From Deltaproteobacteria bacterium (GTDB lineage: Bacteria > Myxococcota_A > Polyangia > HGW-17 > JAJRWW01): a stretch of 50,127 nucleotides of DNA. A program made the translations under genes and the position numbers. The stretch is from NCBI GenBank assembly GCA_029938605.1, contig JAOZUO010000021.1, forward strand, positions 16,616-66,742, given 5' to 3'. Below, piece after piece: positions 23,263 to 32,267 of the stretch. Each line of letters opens with the position of its first letter. Within the stretch, counting starts at the first letter, position 1. A model generated the notes under the pieces. That model saw nothing but the letters and a program-made list of their open reading frames with translations, had not been told where the DNA came from and ran no database searches.

Positions 23263-24132
23263 CTTGGGGACGGGCCGGCGCAGCACCTGTCGCAGAGCGG
23301 GGATCCGGGGATCGTGGGGGCTCTGCTTCTCGAGCTTTGCGAGGTGATGCCGGGCCTCGCCCGTGGCACCGGCGCGATGGGTGAGCAGCACGAGGTTGTA
23401 GCGGGCATCGACGAGGCGTGGATTCACGCGCAGAGCCTTGAGATACCCCTCCCGAGAAGCCCGGTAGTGATTCAGCCGGTGATGCGTCAGCGCCAGGTTG
23501 TACAGAGCCCTGATGTCCCGGCCGTCGAGCTTGAGCATCGCTTCGAAGGACACCCCGGCCCGTTGGTACTGCTTTCCGGCCAGATCGATGAGACCCACCA
23601 GCAGGTGACCCACACCGCCCCGCCCCCGCTGCACGGCCAATCGTGCCGCATTCCGGGCCCGGACCATCTTCCCGCGTGTGTACAGAACGTGCGCTAGCGC
23701 ATAGGAAGCGTAGGGTTCGTTGGGGTCGGCCGCGAGCGCCTCCCGGGCGAGGGTTTCCGCCTCGGTGGAACGCCGCGCCCGGGCGAGGGCCTCGGCCCGA
23801 AGGCCCCTGAGCTTGCAACCCCCGGGGGCTCTGGCCAGTACGGCAAAGGCGAGCGCATGCAGTTCCTCGTTCAAGGCAAACCGCGTCGCTGTCCGCGCGC
23901 AGGCGCACGACCTACGAGCCGCGCCGCCGCAAGCCTGCCTGACCTCCTTGGCGTCCCGTGGCCGGAAGCCCCTGACGAGGGCGCTGGCCACGGCCTCGTG
24001 CGGCCCGGTGGCGCCCGTCATTCGGCGCGTCTTGGTGCACCCGTCGAATGATCCGCAGGCCAGAAAGAGCCCTACGACCAGCAGGGTCATCGCCAGGGCA
24101 GGAGATATCCATCGCTGCACTCTACGTCCCAT
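23242..24132 (-). CDS. TPR-repeat lipoprotein
   Basis: 296 aa. The N-terminal hydrophobic segment (LAMTLLVVGLFLACGS) has a lipobox FLAC. A Cys-rich stretch (QACGGAARRSCACARTAT) is followed by tetratricopeptide helices: AETLAREALAADPNEPYASY, RAGVSFEAMLKLDGRDIRAL, ASREGYLKALRVNPRLVDAR. These suggest a protein-protein scaffold in the periplasm. Ala/Arg content is very high, in keeping with the GC-rich codon use around it. The start is ATG 24132. It is transcribed away from the downstream lipoprotein/collagen-like pair. No specific partner can be named. Confidence 0.75.
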   Translation of the reverse strand: MGRRVQRWISPALAMTLLVVGLFLACGSFDGCTKTRRMTGATGPHEAVASALVRGFRPRDAKEVRQACGGAARRSCACARTATRFALNEELHALAFAVLARAPGGCKLRGLRAEALARARRSTEAETLAREALAADPNEPYASYALAHVLYTRGKMVRARNAARLAVQRGRGGVGHLLVGLIDLAGKQYQRAGVSFEAMLKLDGRDIRALYNLALTHHRLNHYRASREGYLKALRVNPRLVDARYNLVLLTHRAGATGEARHHLAKLEKQSPHDPRIPALRQVLRRPVPKSSPRSP

Positions 24133-24291
24133 GGACGCCCATCATACCGGCAGCGGACGTCCGGGCACACCTCCTTTTCTGAGCGCACCAATGGGGCCCC
24201 AACCATGCCGACTTGAACGTAATCTGAAAATCACTCACTATCAATTTGTGCAAATAATGGCTGGCCCCACAGAACAAAGGAGGTGGTTGCC

Positions 24292-24567
24292 TTGAGCACC
24301 AAAATATTGAGACGAATCGTGCCGTGGCTGCTTGCGGCCGGGCTACTGGTGGGCTGCGCGAATGCCATCGGCAATGGAAACGACAATCAGAATGTCACCC
24401 CCAGCGGCGGGGGCCACCCCGGACAAGCCCTGGTCTCGGGTGGCACGGTGATGACGAGCAGCAGCTACCGCCTCGTCCTCACCACGGGCCAGAGCCCGGG
24501 TGGCAACGGTATATTCACGTCGAACAGCTATCGCCTCCAAGGCGGCGTCGTAGGCGCGACTCAGTAG
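24292..24567 (+). CDS. Small lipoprotein (91 aa)
   Basis: TTG 24292 is the likely start because AAAGGAGG lies just upstream at correct spacing. The signal peptide ends LLVGC, giving a lipidated Cys near residue 22. The remainder is Gly/Ser/Asn-rich with two imperfect repeats: MTSSSYRLVLTTGQSPGGN and FTSNSYRLQGGVVG. Function unknown. It lies 18 bp upstream of the collagen-like gene and is probably co-transcribed with it, so the two may form one surface structure. Confidence 0.7.
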   Translation: MSTKILRRIVPWLLAAGLLVGCANAIGNGNDNQNVTPSGGGHPGQALVSGGTVMTSSSYRLVLTTGQSPGGNGIFTSNSYRLQGGVVGATQ

Positions 24568-24585
24568 CGCAAAGGGAACAAGACA

Positions 24586-25515
24586 ATGAAACGATGTAAG
24601 CTCGCGCGGGCAATCAAGCTTCTGACAGTAGCGATGGTCCTGGTCATCGGCAGCGCCTCAGCCGCCGCAGACGTACCGAACATGTTCACCCAGCAAGGCC
24701 GCCTCTTTGATACCGACGGCAACGCGATCAGCGGCCCCTTGGACTTCACCTTCTCAATCTATGTGTCCGCCACTTCGTCCACACCGGAGTGGACCGAAAC
24801 GCAGACCATCACGCTGGAGGATGGGTATTTCTCCGCCCGCCTCGGGGACGCCGAGCCTCTGGCCCCAACGCTGTTCGACGGCTCGGAGCTCTACTTAGGC
24901 GTGACTGTGGGCGACGACAACGAGATGACCCCTCGTCAACCGCTGCTCAGCGTTCCCTACGCTCTACTGGCCAACAACGCCGTTGGTGACCTCACCCCGA
25001 ACAGCATTACCGTAAACGGTACCATGGTCGTAGACGACTCCGGCAACTGGGTCGGCCCCACCGCCGGTCTCGAGGGTCCCACTGGCCCTGCCGGGCCTGC
25101 CGGCGCACAGGGCGATGTTGGGCCTGCTGGACCCGCGGGACCTACCGGGCCCACTGGAGCCACTGGAGCCACTGGAGCCACTGGAGCCATCGGACCTGCA
25201 GGAGCCACTGGAGCCACCGGCGCCACGGGCGCCACCGGCCCCGCAGGCACGTTCTCAGCAGCGGCATGCAGCGCGGTACAAAGCGCAACAACGCAGCTCA
25301 CGACCTATTACAACACCATCGATGTTACTTGTCCCGCGGGAACTACAGTGATTTCTGGTGGCTACAGATACTCGAGTTGGAGTACCGCCAATCAGTGTAT
25401 TCCGATCGCAAACTATCGCATGAACAGCACCACCTGGCGCGTGACCTGGGGGTCTCCCACCGACAGCGCCTGCGATACCCATTCGGCCATCACCTACGCG
25501 TTGTGCTGCCCCTAG
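24586..25515 (+). CDS. Secreted collagen-like (Gly-X-Y) repeat protein
   Basis: 309 aa. A signal peptide of about 28 residues ends ASAAAD. An N-terminal beta-rich domain (about 30-130: [38 protein letters not shown]) is the one found with collagen stalks or tail-like repeats in many bacteria. Residues ~163-223 hold about 20 Gly-X-Y triplets, mostly GPA, GPT and GAT, encoded by a CTGGAGCCA-type microsatellite. The C-terminal domain has six Cys and ends CCP. It may trimerise on the cell surface. The repeat DNA is prone to copy-number change. Confidence 0.82.
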   Translation: MKRCKLARAIKLLTVAMVLVIGSASAAADVPNMFTQQGRLFDTDGNAISGPLDFTFSIYVSATSSTPEWTETQTITLEDGYFSARLGDAEPLAPTLFDGSELYLGVTVGDDNEMTPRQPLLSVPYALLANNAVGDLTPNSITVNGTMVVDDSGNWVGPTAGLEGPTGPAGPAGAQGDVGPAGPAGPTGPTGATGATGATGAIGPAGATGATGATGATGPAGTFSAAACSAVQSATTQLTTYYNTIDVTCPAGTTVISGGYRYSSWSTANQCIPIANYRMNSTTWRVTWGSPTDSACDTHSAITYALCCP

Positions 25516-25673
25516 CCTGGATTTCTCAGCACGAGACGTCGGTATTTCGCCGGTGGCTCACCCCCTACATCTGAACGGTTTCACGACAGATCTATCTCAG
25601 CCGGCTACTCGTACAGGACTCAGCATCGCTTCGAGGGGAACCAGCGTCAGGTGGCAGAGGGGAACGGATTGGC

Positions 25674-28505
25674 TCACATGGGGTCGAGGCGGACGGCGCA
25701 GAACTTGAATTCGGGGATCTTGCCGAAGGGATCCAGCGCGTCGATGGTGAGGACGTTGGCGGCGGCCTCGCGGTAGTGGAAGGGGATGAACACCGAGCCG
25801 GGACGTACGCGGCGAGAGGCCGCGGCCACCAGGGTGATGGCGCCCCGGCGGCTGGAGACCTTCAACAGGGCGCCGTCCGACGCGCCCAGGGCCGCCAGAT
25901 CATCCGGGTGGACGGTGACGGTGGCCGCGGGCTCGATGGAGTCGAGCACAGCCGCCCGCCGGGTCATGGTGCCCGTGTGCCAGTGGACCAGCTCCCGCCC
26001 GGTGTTGAGCACCATGGGGTACTGGTCGTCGGGCACCTCGGCGGCGGGCTTGTACTGCGCGGGTACGAGCTTGCCGCGACCGTCGGGCGTGGGGAACCGA
26101 TCCGCGAACAGGATCTGCTCACCGTCCGTGGCCAGGTCGGGACACGGCCACAGCCGCCCGCGGGTGGAGAGCAGGTCGTAGGTCAACCCACCGTAGGAGG
26201 GCGACAGGGAGGTGAGCTCCGCGAACACGTCCTGGGGCGAGCCGTAGCGCATGTCGTAGCCGAACCGCGTGGACAGGTCGCAGAGTATCTGCCAATCCGG
26301 ACGGGCCTCGCCGGGCGGGTCCAGCACCTTGCGCCCCACCTGGACCCGGCGGTCGGTGTTGGTGTAGGTCCCTCCCTTCTCGTAGAAGGTGGTGGCCGGC
26401 AGGATCACGTCGGCGAACTCCGCCGTTTCGGTGAGGAAGATGTCTTGCACCACGAGGAAATCCAGCGCGGAGAGCCCCGCCCGGACCACGGCCGTGTTCG
26501 GATCCGACAGGAACGGATTCTCTCCCATGATGTACATGCCCCGGATGTCCCCGGCCGCGGCGGCGTGGATGATCTCCACCACGGTCAGACCCGCCACCGG
26601 GTCGAGCTCCACGCCCCAGGCCTGTTCGAATTTCGCGCGGATCGCCGGGTCCGTCACGCTCTGGTAGTCGGGGTACACGATGGGGATCAACCCCGCGTCC
26701 GAGGCGCCCTGGACGTTGTTCTGCCCGCGGAGCGGGTGGAGGCCGGTGCCCGAACGCCCCACGTTGCCGGTCATGAGCATCAGCGAGATGAGGCACCGGG
26801 CGTTGTCCGTGCCGTGGGTGTGCTGGGAGATCCCCATGCCCCAGAAGACCATGGCCGTACCAGCCCGTCCGAAGGCCCGGGCGGCCTCACCAATGGCGCC
26901 CGCATCCACGCCACAGATCCGCGCCGCGGTCTCGAGGTCGTAGTCCGCCACGACCTCGGCCAACGCCTCGTACCCCGTGGTGCGAGCCTCGATGAACGCG
27001 CGGTCCACCAGGTCCTCTTCGATGAGGATCTTCATCCAGGCGTTGTACAGGGCCACGTCCGTGCCCGAACGGATCTTCAGGAAGGGATCCGCGTAGTCGC
27101 AGATGTCCGTGCGACGGGGATCCACGACGATGAGCCGGGTGTTGCCCGAGGCGACGGCGTCCTTGATGAAGGTCGCGGCCACCGGGTGGTTCACCGTGGT
27201 GTTGGAGCCGGTGATGAGCGCCACCTCGGCCTGGTGTACGTCCCCGAAGACGTTGGTCACCGACCCCGAGCCTATGGTCTCCATGAGCGCCGCAACCGAG
27301 GAGGCGTGGCACAAGCGGGTGCAGTGATCCACGTTGTTGGTGCCGAACCCCGCGCGCACGAACTTCTGAAAAAGGTAGGCCTCCTCGTTGGAGCACTTGG
27401 CGCTGCCGAACCCGGCCAGGGCGGAGGATCCGTATCCTTCGTGGACCTTGCGCAGGCCCGCGGCGGCCACTTCGAGAGCCTCGGACCAGGTGGCCTCCCG
27501 GAAGTGGGGCAGCAGCTCGTCGTAGTCCACGATGCCACGGCGCCTCTTGGAGGGTGGGGCCTGGGTCTCGGCCGAGAGCGCGCCCTTGGGATAGGCCGAC
27601 TCGCGACGAATCAAAGGTCTGGTGAGCCGCTGAGCGTGGGCGGCGTAGTCGAATCCATACCGCCCCTTGACGCAGAGACGCTCGTGGTTGACCGGGCTGG
27701 AACGCCCGTCCGCGTAGACGACACGGTTGGTGGCCGGATCAGCATGGTAGGTGATGGCGCAACCCACGCCGCAGTAGGGACACACGGACTCCACCGCCAC
27801 CAGGTCTCGGGCCCCGGCCTCGGGTGGAACGCCGGCCGCACTGGCCGGGGTCTTCAGGGTGAGCGCCCCCGTGGGGCACACCTTCTCGCATTCGCCACAG
27901 GTGACGCATCCGGACGCGCCCATGGGGTCGTCGAAGTCAAAGCCGATGCGCGTGGCGTAGCCCTTCCCCGTGCGGCCAATAATCTCGTTGTGCTGCACTT
28001 CGTTGCAGGCGCGAATGCAGCGATCGCAGAGGATGCACGCCTGGTGGTCCACGGCGATGGCCGGGGAGGAGACATCCACACCTCGCCCCTCGCCTCTGGG
28101 CATCGAATCCCCCTGCCCCACCCCAATCTCCGCCACTGCGGCGGCGAGCTCGTCCGGCCTCGTCTTTGTCCGGTCCGCACGGTCCGCACGGTCCGCACGG
28201 TATGGAGGCTGGTCCGCCTCCAACAGAGCGAGCACGTCCTGACGAATGGCATCGATGTGTGGGTTGCTCGTGATCACCTTCATGCCGGGCTCGGCCCGCC
28301 GATGACACGCCGGCGCCAATCGCCGCTCGCCCACGTCCACTAGACAGAGGCGGCAGACCCCCACGGGGGCGAGTCGGTCGTCGTGGCAAAGCACGGGGAT
28401 CTCGATGGACAACTGCCGGGCGGCCTCGAGGATCGTGGCGCCCTCGGCCACCTCCACGGATCGGCCGTCCACGGTCAGCGCGATGGTTCTGCTTTCAGAG
28501 CTCAT
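25674..28505 (-). CDS. fdhA: NAD-linked formate dehydrogenase catalytic subunit (Mo/W-bis-MGD, Cys type)
   Basis: 943 aa. Order: 2Fe-2S ferredoxin domain (1-80; CHDDRLAPVGVCRLC), His/Cys cluster region (ACHRRAEPGM), two 4Fe-4S clusters (CILCDRCIRAC, CVTCGECEKVC), a further Fe-S cluster motif CPYCGVGC, then the molybdopterin domains. The active-site ligand in NNVDHCTRLCHASS is Cys399 where selenium enzymes have Sec, so this enzyme is selenium-independent. GMGISQHTHGTDNARC and the final MGD-binding domain are intact. A linker contains RADRADRADR, from a 9-bp repeat. It overlaps the NuoEF fusion by ATGA, giving an FdhA plus NuoEF NAD-reducing complex. It oxidises formate to CO2 or works in reverse. 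Confidence 0.92.
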   Translation of the reverse strand: MSSESRTIALTVDGRSVEVAEGATILEAARQLSIEIPVLCHDDRLAPVGVCRLCLVDVGERRLAPACHRRAEPGMKVITSNPHIDAIRQDVLALLEADQPPYRADRADRADRTKTRPDELAAAVAEIGVGQGDSMPRGEGRGVDVSSPAIAVDHQACILCDRCIRACNEVQHNEIIGRTGKGYATRIGFDFDDPMGASGCVTCGECEKVCPTGALTLKTPASAAGVPPEAGARDLVAVESVCPYCGVGCAITYHADPATNRVVYADGRSSPVNHERLCVKGRYGFDYAAHAQRLTRPLIRRESAYPKGALSAETQAPPSKRRRGIVDYDELLPHFREATWSEALEVAAAGLRKVHEGYGSSALAGFGSAKCSNEEAYLFQKFVRAGFGTNNVDHCTRLCHASSVAALMETIGSGSVTNVFGDVHQAEVALITGSNTTVNHPVAATFIKDAVASGNTRLIVVDPRRTDICDYADPFLKIRSGTDVALYNAWMKILIEEDLVDRAFIEARTTGYEALAEVVADYDLETAARICGVDAGAIGEAARAFGRAGTAMVFWGMGISQHTHGTDNARCLISLMLMTGNVGRSGTGLHPLRGQNNVQGASDAGLIPIVYPDYQSVTDPAIRAKFEQAWGVELDPVAGLTVVEIIHAAAAGDIRGMYIMGENPFLSDPNTAVVRAGLSALDFLVVQDIFLTETAEFADVILPATTFYEKGGTYTNTDRRVQVGRKVLDPPGEARPDWQILCDLSTRFGYDMRYGSPQDVFAELTSLSPSYGGLTYDLLSTRGRLWPCPDLATDGEQILFADRFPTPDGRGKLVPAQYKPAAEVPDDQYPMVLNTGRELVHWHTGTMTRRAAVLDSIEPAATVTVHPDDLAALGASDGALLKVSSRRGAITLVAAASRRVRPGSVFIPFHYREAAANVLTIDALDPFGKIPEFKFCAVRLDPM

Positions 28506-30208
28506 CTTGCGCCTCGAACCTTGGGATCCGTCATGGGGAGCTCGTCCGGCCAGAGCGCCGCCGCCGAAAGCAGCGGGTTCAAGGCCACATGCCCGAGCCC
28601 GCAGATGGACGCCTCGGACAGGACCCGCTGCAGACGGTCCACCACCGCCCGGTCCAGCACCTCCCCCGTCGTCAGGGACCGCTCCAGCAACACCACCGCC
28701 TTCTCGCACCCCACCCGGCAAGGCACACACTTGCCGCAGGACTCGTTGCGGAAAAACCGCACCAGGTTCAGCACCACCGGCGCCATGGGCGTGGGCTCGG
28801 CCACCACCACCAGGGCGCCCGACCCCATCATGCTGCCGGCCTCATCCAGGGAACCAAAGTCGAAGGACGTGTCCAGGGCGGTCGCGGGCAACCACTTGGA
28901 CGACGCCCCGCCCGGCGCAAACCCCTTGAGCGCCTTCCCCCCCGAAACCCCGCCCGCCAGGGCCAAGAGCTCGGACACGGGCGCACCCAGAGAAATTTGA
29001 TAGACGCCCGGCCGCTCCACCTGGCCCGACACGGCCACGAACTTGAGCCCACTCACCTCGCCCCGCCCCTGGTCCCGCCACCAGGCGGACCCCTTCAGCG
29101 CGATGGCGGGCGCCATGGCCAGGGTCTCGACGTTGTTGATGAGCGTCGGGGACCCCCACAGCCCCTCCTGCCCCGGGAAGGGCGGCTTGTTGCGCGGCTC
29201 CCCTCGCTTGCCCTCGAGGGCCTCGAGCAGGGCCGTCTCCTCGCCGAGGATGTAGCCCCCGGGCGAAACAAACACCTCGATGTCGAAGTCCACGCCGGAG
29301 CCGAAGATATCCCGGCCGAGGGCGCCGGCCTGCCGCGCCGCCAGGAGCTCGGACTCCAGCGCCCGTTTCGCCGCCGCGTACTCGTGGCGCAAGTACACGT
29401 ACCCCTGGCTCGCCCCCACGGTGAAGGCGTCCATCACCATGCCCTCGATGACCAGGTGGGGTAGCTGCTCGAGGATGACCCGGTCCTTGAAGGTGCCCGG
29501 CTCGCTCTCGTCGGCGTTGCAGATGACGTACTTGGGCGCCCCCTCGGCGGCCCGCACCAGCTCCCACTTGCGCCCGGTTGGGAAGCCCGCGCCGCCCATG
29601 CCCCGCAGGCCCGCGTCCCGAAGCTCCGCGATGATCTCGTCCCGGCTGGAGGACTGGTTCAGAACGCGAACCAGCTTTCGAATGGCGCCGTACCTTTCGC
29701 CCGGGGCGTCGTAGGGGTCGGCGTCCCACCGCTGGGATGGGGTCGCGGCGACTCGGGGAAGCTCCAACTCCCGGCCCGGACCCGAAGACCGGATCAGCCC
29801 GGCCACGAGCTCCTCCACGTCGTCGAGTCGCACGGGCACGCCGTTGACCAACGCCGCCGGGGCCAGGTCACAGTAGCCCAGGCAGGACACCTCGTGCACC
29901 TCCACCCGGCTCGCGTCGCCCCCCGCATCCCGCACCGCATCCGCCAGTCGGGTGGCGAGGGTCTGGGCGCCGTTGAGGTAGCAGGCCACGTCCCGGCAGA
30001 TCTCCACCGTAACCGCCGCCGGAGGCGTCGTGCGCAGATGCGGATAGTACGAAACCAGCTCCTGCAGACGATGGCGCTCCACCTTGAGGCGGCGGGAGAG
30101 CCCGACGAGGGTGTCTCGACTCAAATACCCCGCCTCGCTTTGGGCCGCGAGCAGCTCCGGGATGGGATTCACGGGATTTTTGGGGCTCGTGGGACTCGTG
30201 GGACTCAT
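28502..30208 (-). CDS. NuoE-NuoF fusion, NADH-binding diaphorase subunit of formate dehydrogenase
   Basis: 568 aa. The N-terminal ~150 residues form a NuoE-like thioredoxin-fold 2Fe-2S domain (CRDVACYLNGA, EVSCLGYCDLAPA). The rest is NuoF: FMN/NADH site GLRGMGGAGFPTGRKW, NADESEPGTFKDR, GAYILGEE-like GGYILGEETALLEALEGKRG, and the 4Fe-4S motif ESCGKCVPCRVG. The start MSPTSPTSPKNP is a low-complexity repeat. ATG 30208 is 5 bp from the rubrerythrin stop, with GGAG within reach. It passes formate electrons to NAD as partner of FdhA. In many relatives NuoE and NuoF are separate genes. Confidence 0.9.
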   Translation of the reverse strand: MSPTSPTSPKNPVNPIPELLAAQSEAGYLSRDTLVGLSRRLKVERHRLQELVSYYPHLRTTPPAAVTVEICRDVACYLNGAQTLATRLADAVRDAGGDASRVEVHEVSCLGYCDLAPAALVNGVPVRLDDVEELVAGLIRSSGPGRELELPRVAATPSQRWDADPYDAPGERYGAIRKLVRVLNQSSSRDEIIAELRDAGLRGMGGAGFPTGRKWELVRAAEGAPKYVICNADESEPGTFKDRVILEQLPHLVIEGMVMDAFTVGASQGYVYLRHEYAAAKRALESELLAARQAGALGRDIFGSGVDFDIEVFVSPGGYILGEETALLEALEGKRGEPRNKPPFPGQEGLWGSPTLINNVETLAMAPAIALKGSAWWRDQGRGEVSGLKFVAVSGQVERPGVYQISLGAPVSELLALAGGVSGGKALKGFAPGGASSKWLPATALDTSFDFGSLDEAGSMMGSGALVVVAEPTPMAPVVLNLVRFFRNESCGKCVPCRVGCEKAVVLLERSLTTGEVLDRAVVDRLQRVLSEASICGLGHVALNPLLSAAALWPDELPMTDPKVRGAR

Positions 30209-30213
30209 GAGAC

Positions 30214-30708
30214 TCACTCCACCTCGACGAAGGCCTTGGCGGGCGCATTGCACACGGGGCACTTGTCCGGCGGCTCCCCATCCACCACGTACCCGCACAC
30301 CTTGCACACATTGTAGGTGGGCTCCTCCTCAGCGACCATGTGACCGATGACCTTCTTGTACAGCTTGGCGTGGACCTCCTCGGCGTCCCGGGCGTGGGAG
30401 AAGCCCATGACGGCGGCTTTGTTCCCATCCTCCTCGGCCTGGGCGATCATGGCCGGATACACGTTCTCGCTGACCGTGTTCTCGCTCTCGAAGGCCGCCT
30501 CCAGGTTCTCCTCCGTCGAGGCCACGATCTTGAGCTGTCGCAAATGCTTAATCGCATGAATCTGCTCAGCCTTTGCGATGGCCCGAAAGAGCTTGGCCAC
30601 GGCCGGATAGTCCTCCTGGTCCGCCTTCTCCGCGTAGCCCAGCAACCGCAAGGACGCCTTGGCCTCCCCGGCAAATGCATCGTACAGGTTCCTCTCAGTC
30701 TTGCTCAT
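30214..30708 (-). CDS. rbr: Rubrerythrin
   Basis: 164 aa. The N-terminal four-helix di-iron domain has EAKASLRLLGYAEKA, KAEQIHAIKHLRQL, AEEDGNKAAVMGF and DAEEVHAKLY. The C-terminal rubredoxin domain has CKVCGYVVDGEPPDKCPVC for a single FeS4 iron. It is an NAD(P)H-linked peroxidase that protects anaerobes. ATG 30708 with an AGGAG SD was chosen over a longer open frame. As first gene of the rbr-nuoEF-fdhA operon it links formate oxidation with peroxide removal; formate-derived NADH could feed it. No sigma-54 promoter is seen upstream. Confidence 0.92.
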   Translation of the reverse strand: MSKTERNLYDAFAGEAKASLRLLGYAEKADQEDYPAVAKLFRAIAKAEQIHAIKHLRQLKIVASTEENLEAAFESENTVSENVYPAMIAQAEEDGNKAAVMGFSHARDAEEVHAKLYKKVIGHMVAEEEPTYNVCKVCGYVVDGEPPDKCPVCNAPAKAFVEVE

Positions 30709-30843
30709 GACGTCTCCTTCTCCAGCTCCCAATAGCAGGAGGTCCAACTTACCACGACCTCGCGCCTCGTGCCTCGCGTCCACGTCCCCTCTCCGAATAC
30801 ATTTTATTGCAAAAAAGCAGCAACCGGTCGGGCGCCCCACCCG

Positions 30844-30873
30844 ATAACCCCCGTGAAAGGAAAACAAACAGCC
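30844..30873 (+). repeat. 30-bp direct repeat, left copy
   Basis: Begins ATAACCCCCGTGAAAGG and ends AACAAACAGCC; 27 of 30 bases match the copy at 32211-32240. The two copies bracket the two-gene cassette 30897-32201. Confidence 0.7.
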
Positions 30874-30896
30874 CCGTATCCGAAAGGACAAAGACC

Positions 30897-31841
30897 ATGC
30901 CCGATCCTATTAGCAACGGCTGCAACGCGATGCCGCCCATCACCGTCTCGGCAAATCCTCCGGCAAACTCGCAGGAGGAAATCCTGATCTACGGCTGTGC
31001 GCCCAAGGCGGTCCGGTCGCCGGTCTTGACCGAAACCCAGGCCCGGTCGGAGATATTCAAACAATGCAGCAATCTCAAGCTGTCGGCGGCCACCACGAAA
31101 TCCTTGATTGCGTCACTGAAACTCGGCGCTGACAGCTCCTCGCCGGCCGGACCACCGGTCCAGCAGGCCCTACAAATGCTCAAGACGCTGGGACGCGCGG
31201 TCAAACAAAACCCAAAGCTATCGGTGAAGGAACGAAATCAGTTTGTTGGCCTTTGGACCAAGCTCGAAAAACGCGGTGGAGCCAGAAAGGCCTGGGTCAG
31301 CCTGGGACAAGAGAAGCTGTTCTGGGGCCGCATGTCGGCCAAAAACCGTTGGACAGCCGCCTGGGGCCTTGCAAATCATCGTCTGACGCCAGCAATGACC
31401 GCCAAGGGAATCGTCCGGGTGATCAAGCATCACCTCTTCGCTTCGGCGAATCAGGTGGGACGACACAACGCTCTGGCAGATCCCTGCGATTCGTGCAAGC
31501 TCCTCAACGCCAACACACTGCCGGATGGTGCGACCCAGAAGAACCAGGCCGCAGCACTCATGAACACTCACCTGGGGCATATGAAGCCCGCCTCCCGAGC
31601 CATTTTGCACCAGCAGGTTCTGGCCAAGGCCAATTACCTTCGCAAGGCCTTTTTCGAATTCAAGCCCGGCTCTACGTCGAAGAAACTCTGGGGAGACCGC
31701 ATCGTCAATGCCCATGGCCGTGACTGGTACAAGCAGTGCCTGAGCATGATGATGGTAAATTCAGCACGAAACGCCTGCCGGTCCGCCTTCAAGGGAGTGG
31801 GAGCACACAAGGGCGCGGACGTCGTCTGCGGGAAGGACTGA
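30897..31841 (+). CDS. Hypothetical protein (314 aa), cassette gene 1
   Basis: Not recognised. ATG 30897 follows GAAAGGAC. There is no signal peptide. It is a basic, largely helical protein with conserved-looking Trp/Lys-rich segments (FVGLWTKLEKRGGARKAW, FWGRMSAKNRWTAAWGL) and Cys in ADPCDSCKLLN, YKQCLSMMMV, ARNACRSAF and VVCGKD. It is followed 3 bp later by a small lipoprotein gene, so the two form a unit. The pair is bracketed by 30-bp direct repeats, and its base composition is less GC-extreme than the neighbours, which hints at acquisition. Confidence 0.6.
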   Translation: MPDPISNGCNAMPPITVSANPPANSQEEILIYGCAPKAVRSPVLTETQARSEIFKQCSNLKLSAATTKSLIASLKLGADSSSPAGPPVQQALQMLKTLGRAVKQNPKLSVKERNQFVGLWTKLEKRGGARKAWVSLGQEKLFWGRMSAKNRWTAAWGLANHRLTPAMTAKGIVRVIKHHLFASANQVGRHNALADPCDSCKLLNANTLPDGATQKNQAAALMNTHLGHMKPASRAILHQQVLAKANYLRKAFFEFKPGSTSKKLWGDRIVNAHGRDWYKQCLSMMMVNSARNACRSAFKGVGAHKGADVVCGKD

Positions 31842-31844
31842 GCC

Positions 31845-32201
31845 ATGAACCGTGCAAAGACGATTTCGAAGCTGTTGGTTCTCGCTGCAACGACACAGCT
31901 CATTGCGGGGCTGGGGTGCCGCGGAGCGTCACCGCGAGCGGCTCAACCAGCTCCCATCTCCGGCCAGGCTGCCCCCATGACTGCCGCGCCGCGTCGAAAA
32001 TCGACGGCGGTCTCAACAGCGCCCATGAAGCGCCCACCTGCCGAGCCCGAAATGACACTTGACGAGCTTACGGACATCCGCCCGGAGAACATTCCACCTG
32101 GAGCCCCGTGCGTATTCGTCAACGGCAAGCTCCGCTGTACGTGGTGCGACGTGGTGATCAACAAACAGCCTACCCAGCAGCAGAACTGCCCCCCGAAGTG
32201 A
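31845..32201 (+). CDS. Small secreted or lipid-anchored protein (118 aa), cassette gene 2
   Basis: The N-terminal hydrophobic segment LLVLAATTQLIAGLGC could be a lipoprotein signal, although the lipobox (GLGC) is imperfect. A Pro/Ala-rich linker follows, and then a short Cys-containing tail (GAPCVFVNGKLRCTWCDVV, ending NCPPK) whose four Cys could form disulfides or hold a metal. Function unknown. It starts 3 bp after the preceding gene. The right-hand 30-bp direct repeat begins 9 bp after its stop. Confidence 0.6.
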   Translation: MNRAKTISKLLVLAATTQLIAGLGCRGASPRAAQPAPISGQAAPMTAAPRRKSTAVSTAPMKRPPAEPEMTLDELTDIRPENIPPGAPCVFVNGKLRCTWCDVVINKQPTQQQNCPPK

Positions 32202-32210
32202 CCGCGGCCG

Positions 32211-32240
32211 ACAACCCCCGAGAAACGAAAACAAACAGCC
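32211..32240 (+). repeat. 30-bp direct repeat, right copy
   Basis: Begins ACAACCCCCGAGAAACG and ends AACAAACAGCC; 27/30 match to 30844-30873. It lies just past the stop of cassette gene 2. Confidence 0.7.
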
Positions 32241-32267
32241 TCGCTCCCAAAGCTCTTTCGTCTTCTC

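Noticed and set aside
27309..27311. Selenocysteine in formate dehydrogenase
   Set aside because: The active-site codon is TGC (Cys), with no in-frame TGA in the gene.
25776..28343. Very long open frame on the plus strand opposite fdhA
   Set aside because: It mirrors the GC-rich codon pattern of fdhA, has no domain signal and no SD. The minus-strand reading has complete formate dehydrogenase motifs.
30780..30830. Sigma-54 promoter upstream of rubrerythrin (TTTTTTGC on the minus strand)
   Set aside because: A -12-like TTGC is present, but the -24 GG is missing at the required distance and no GAGACA sites are nearby.
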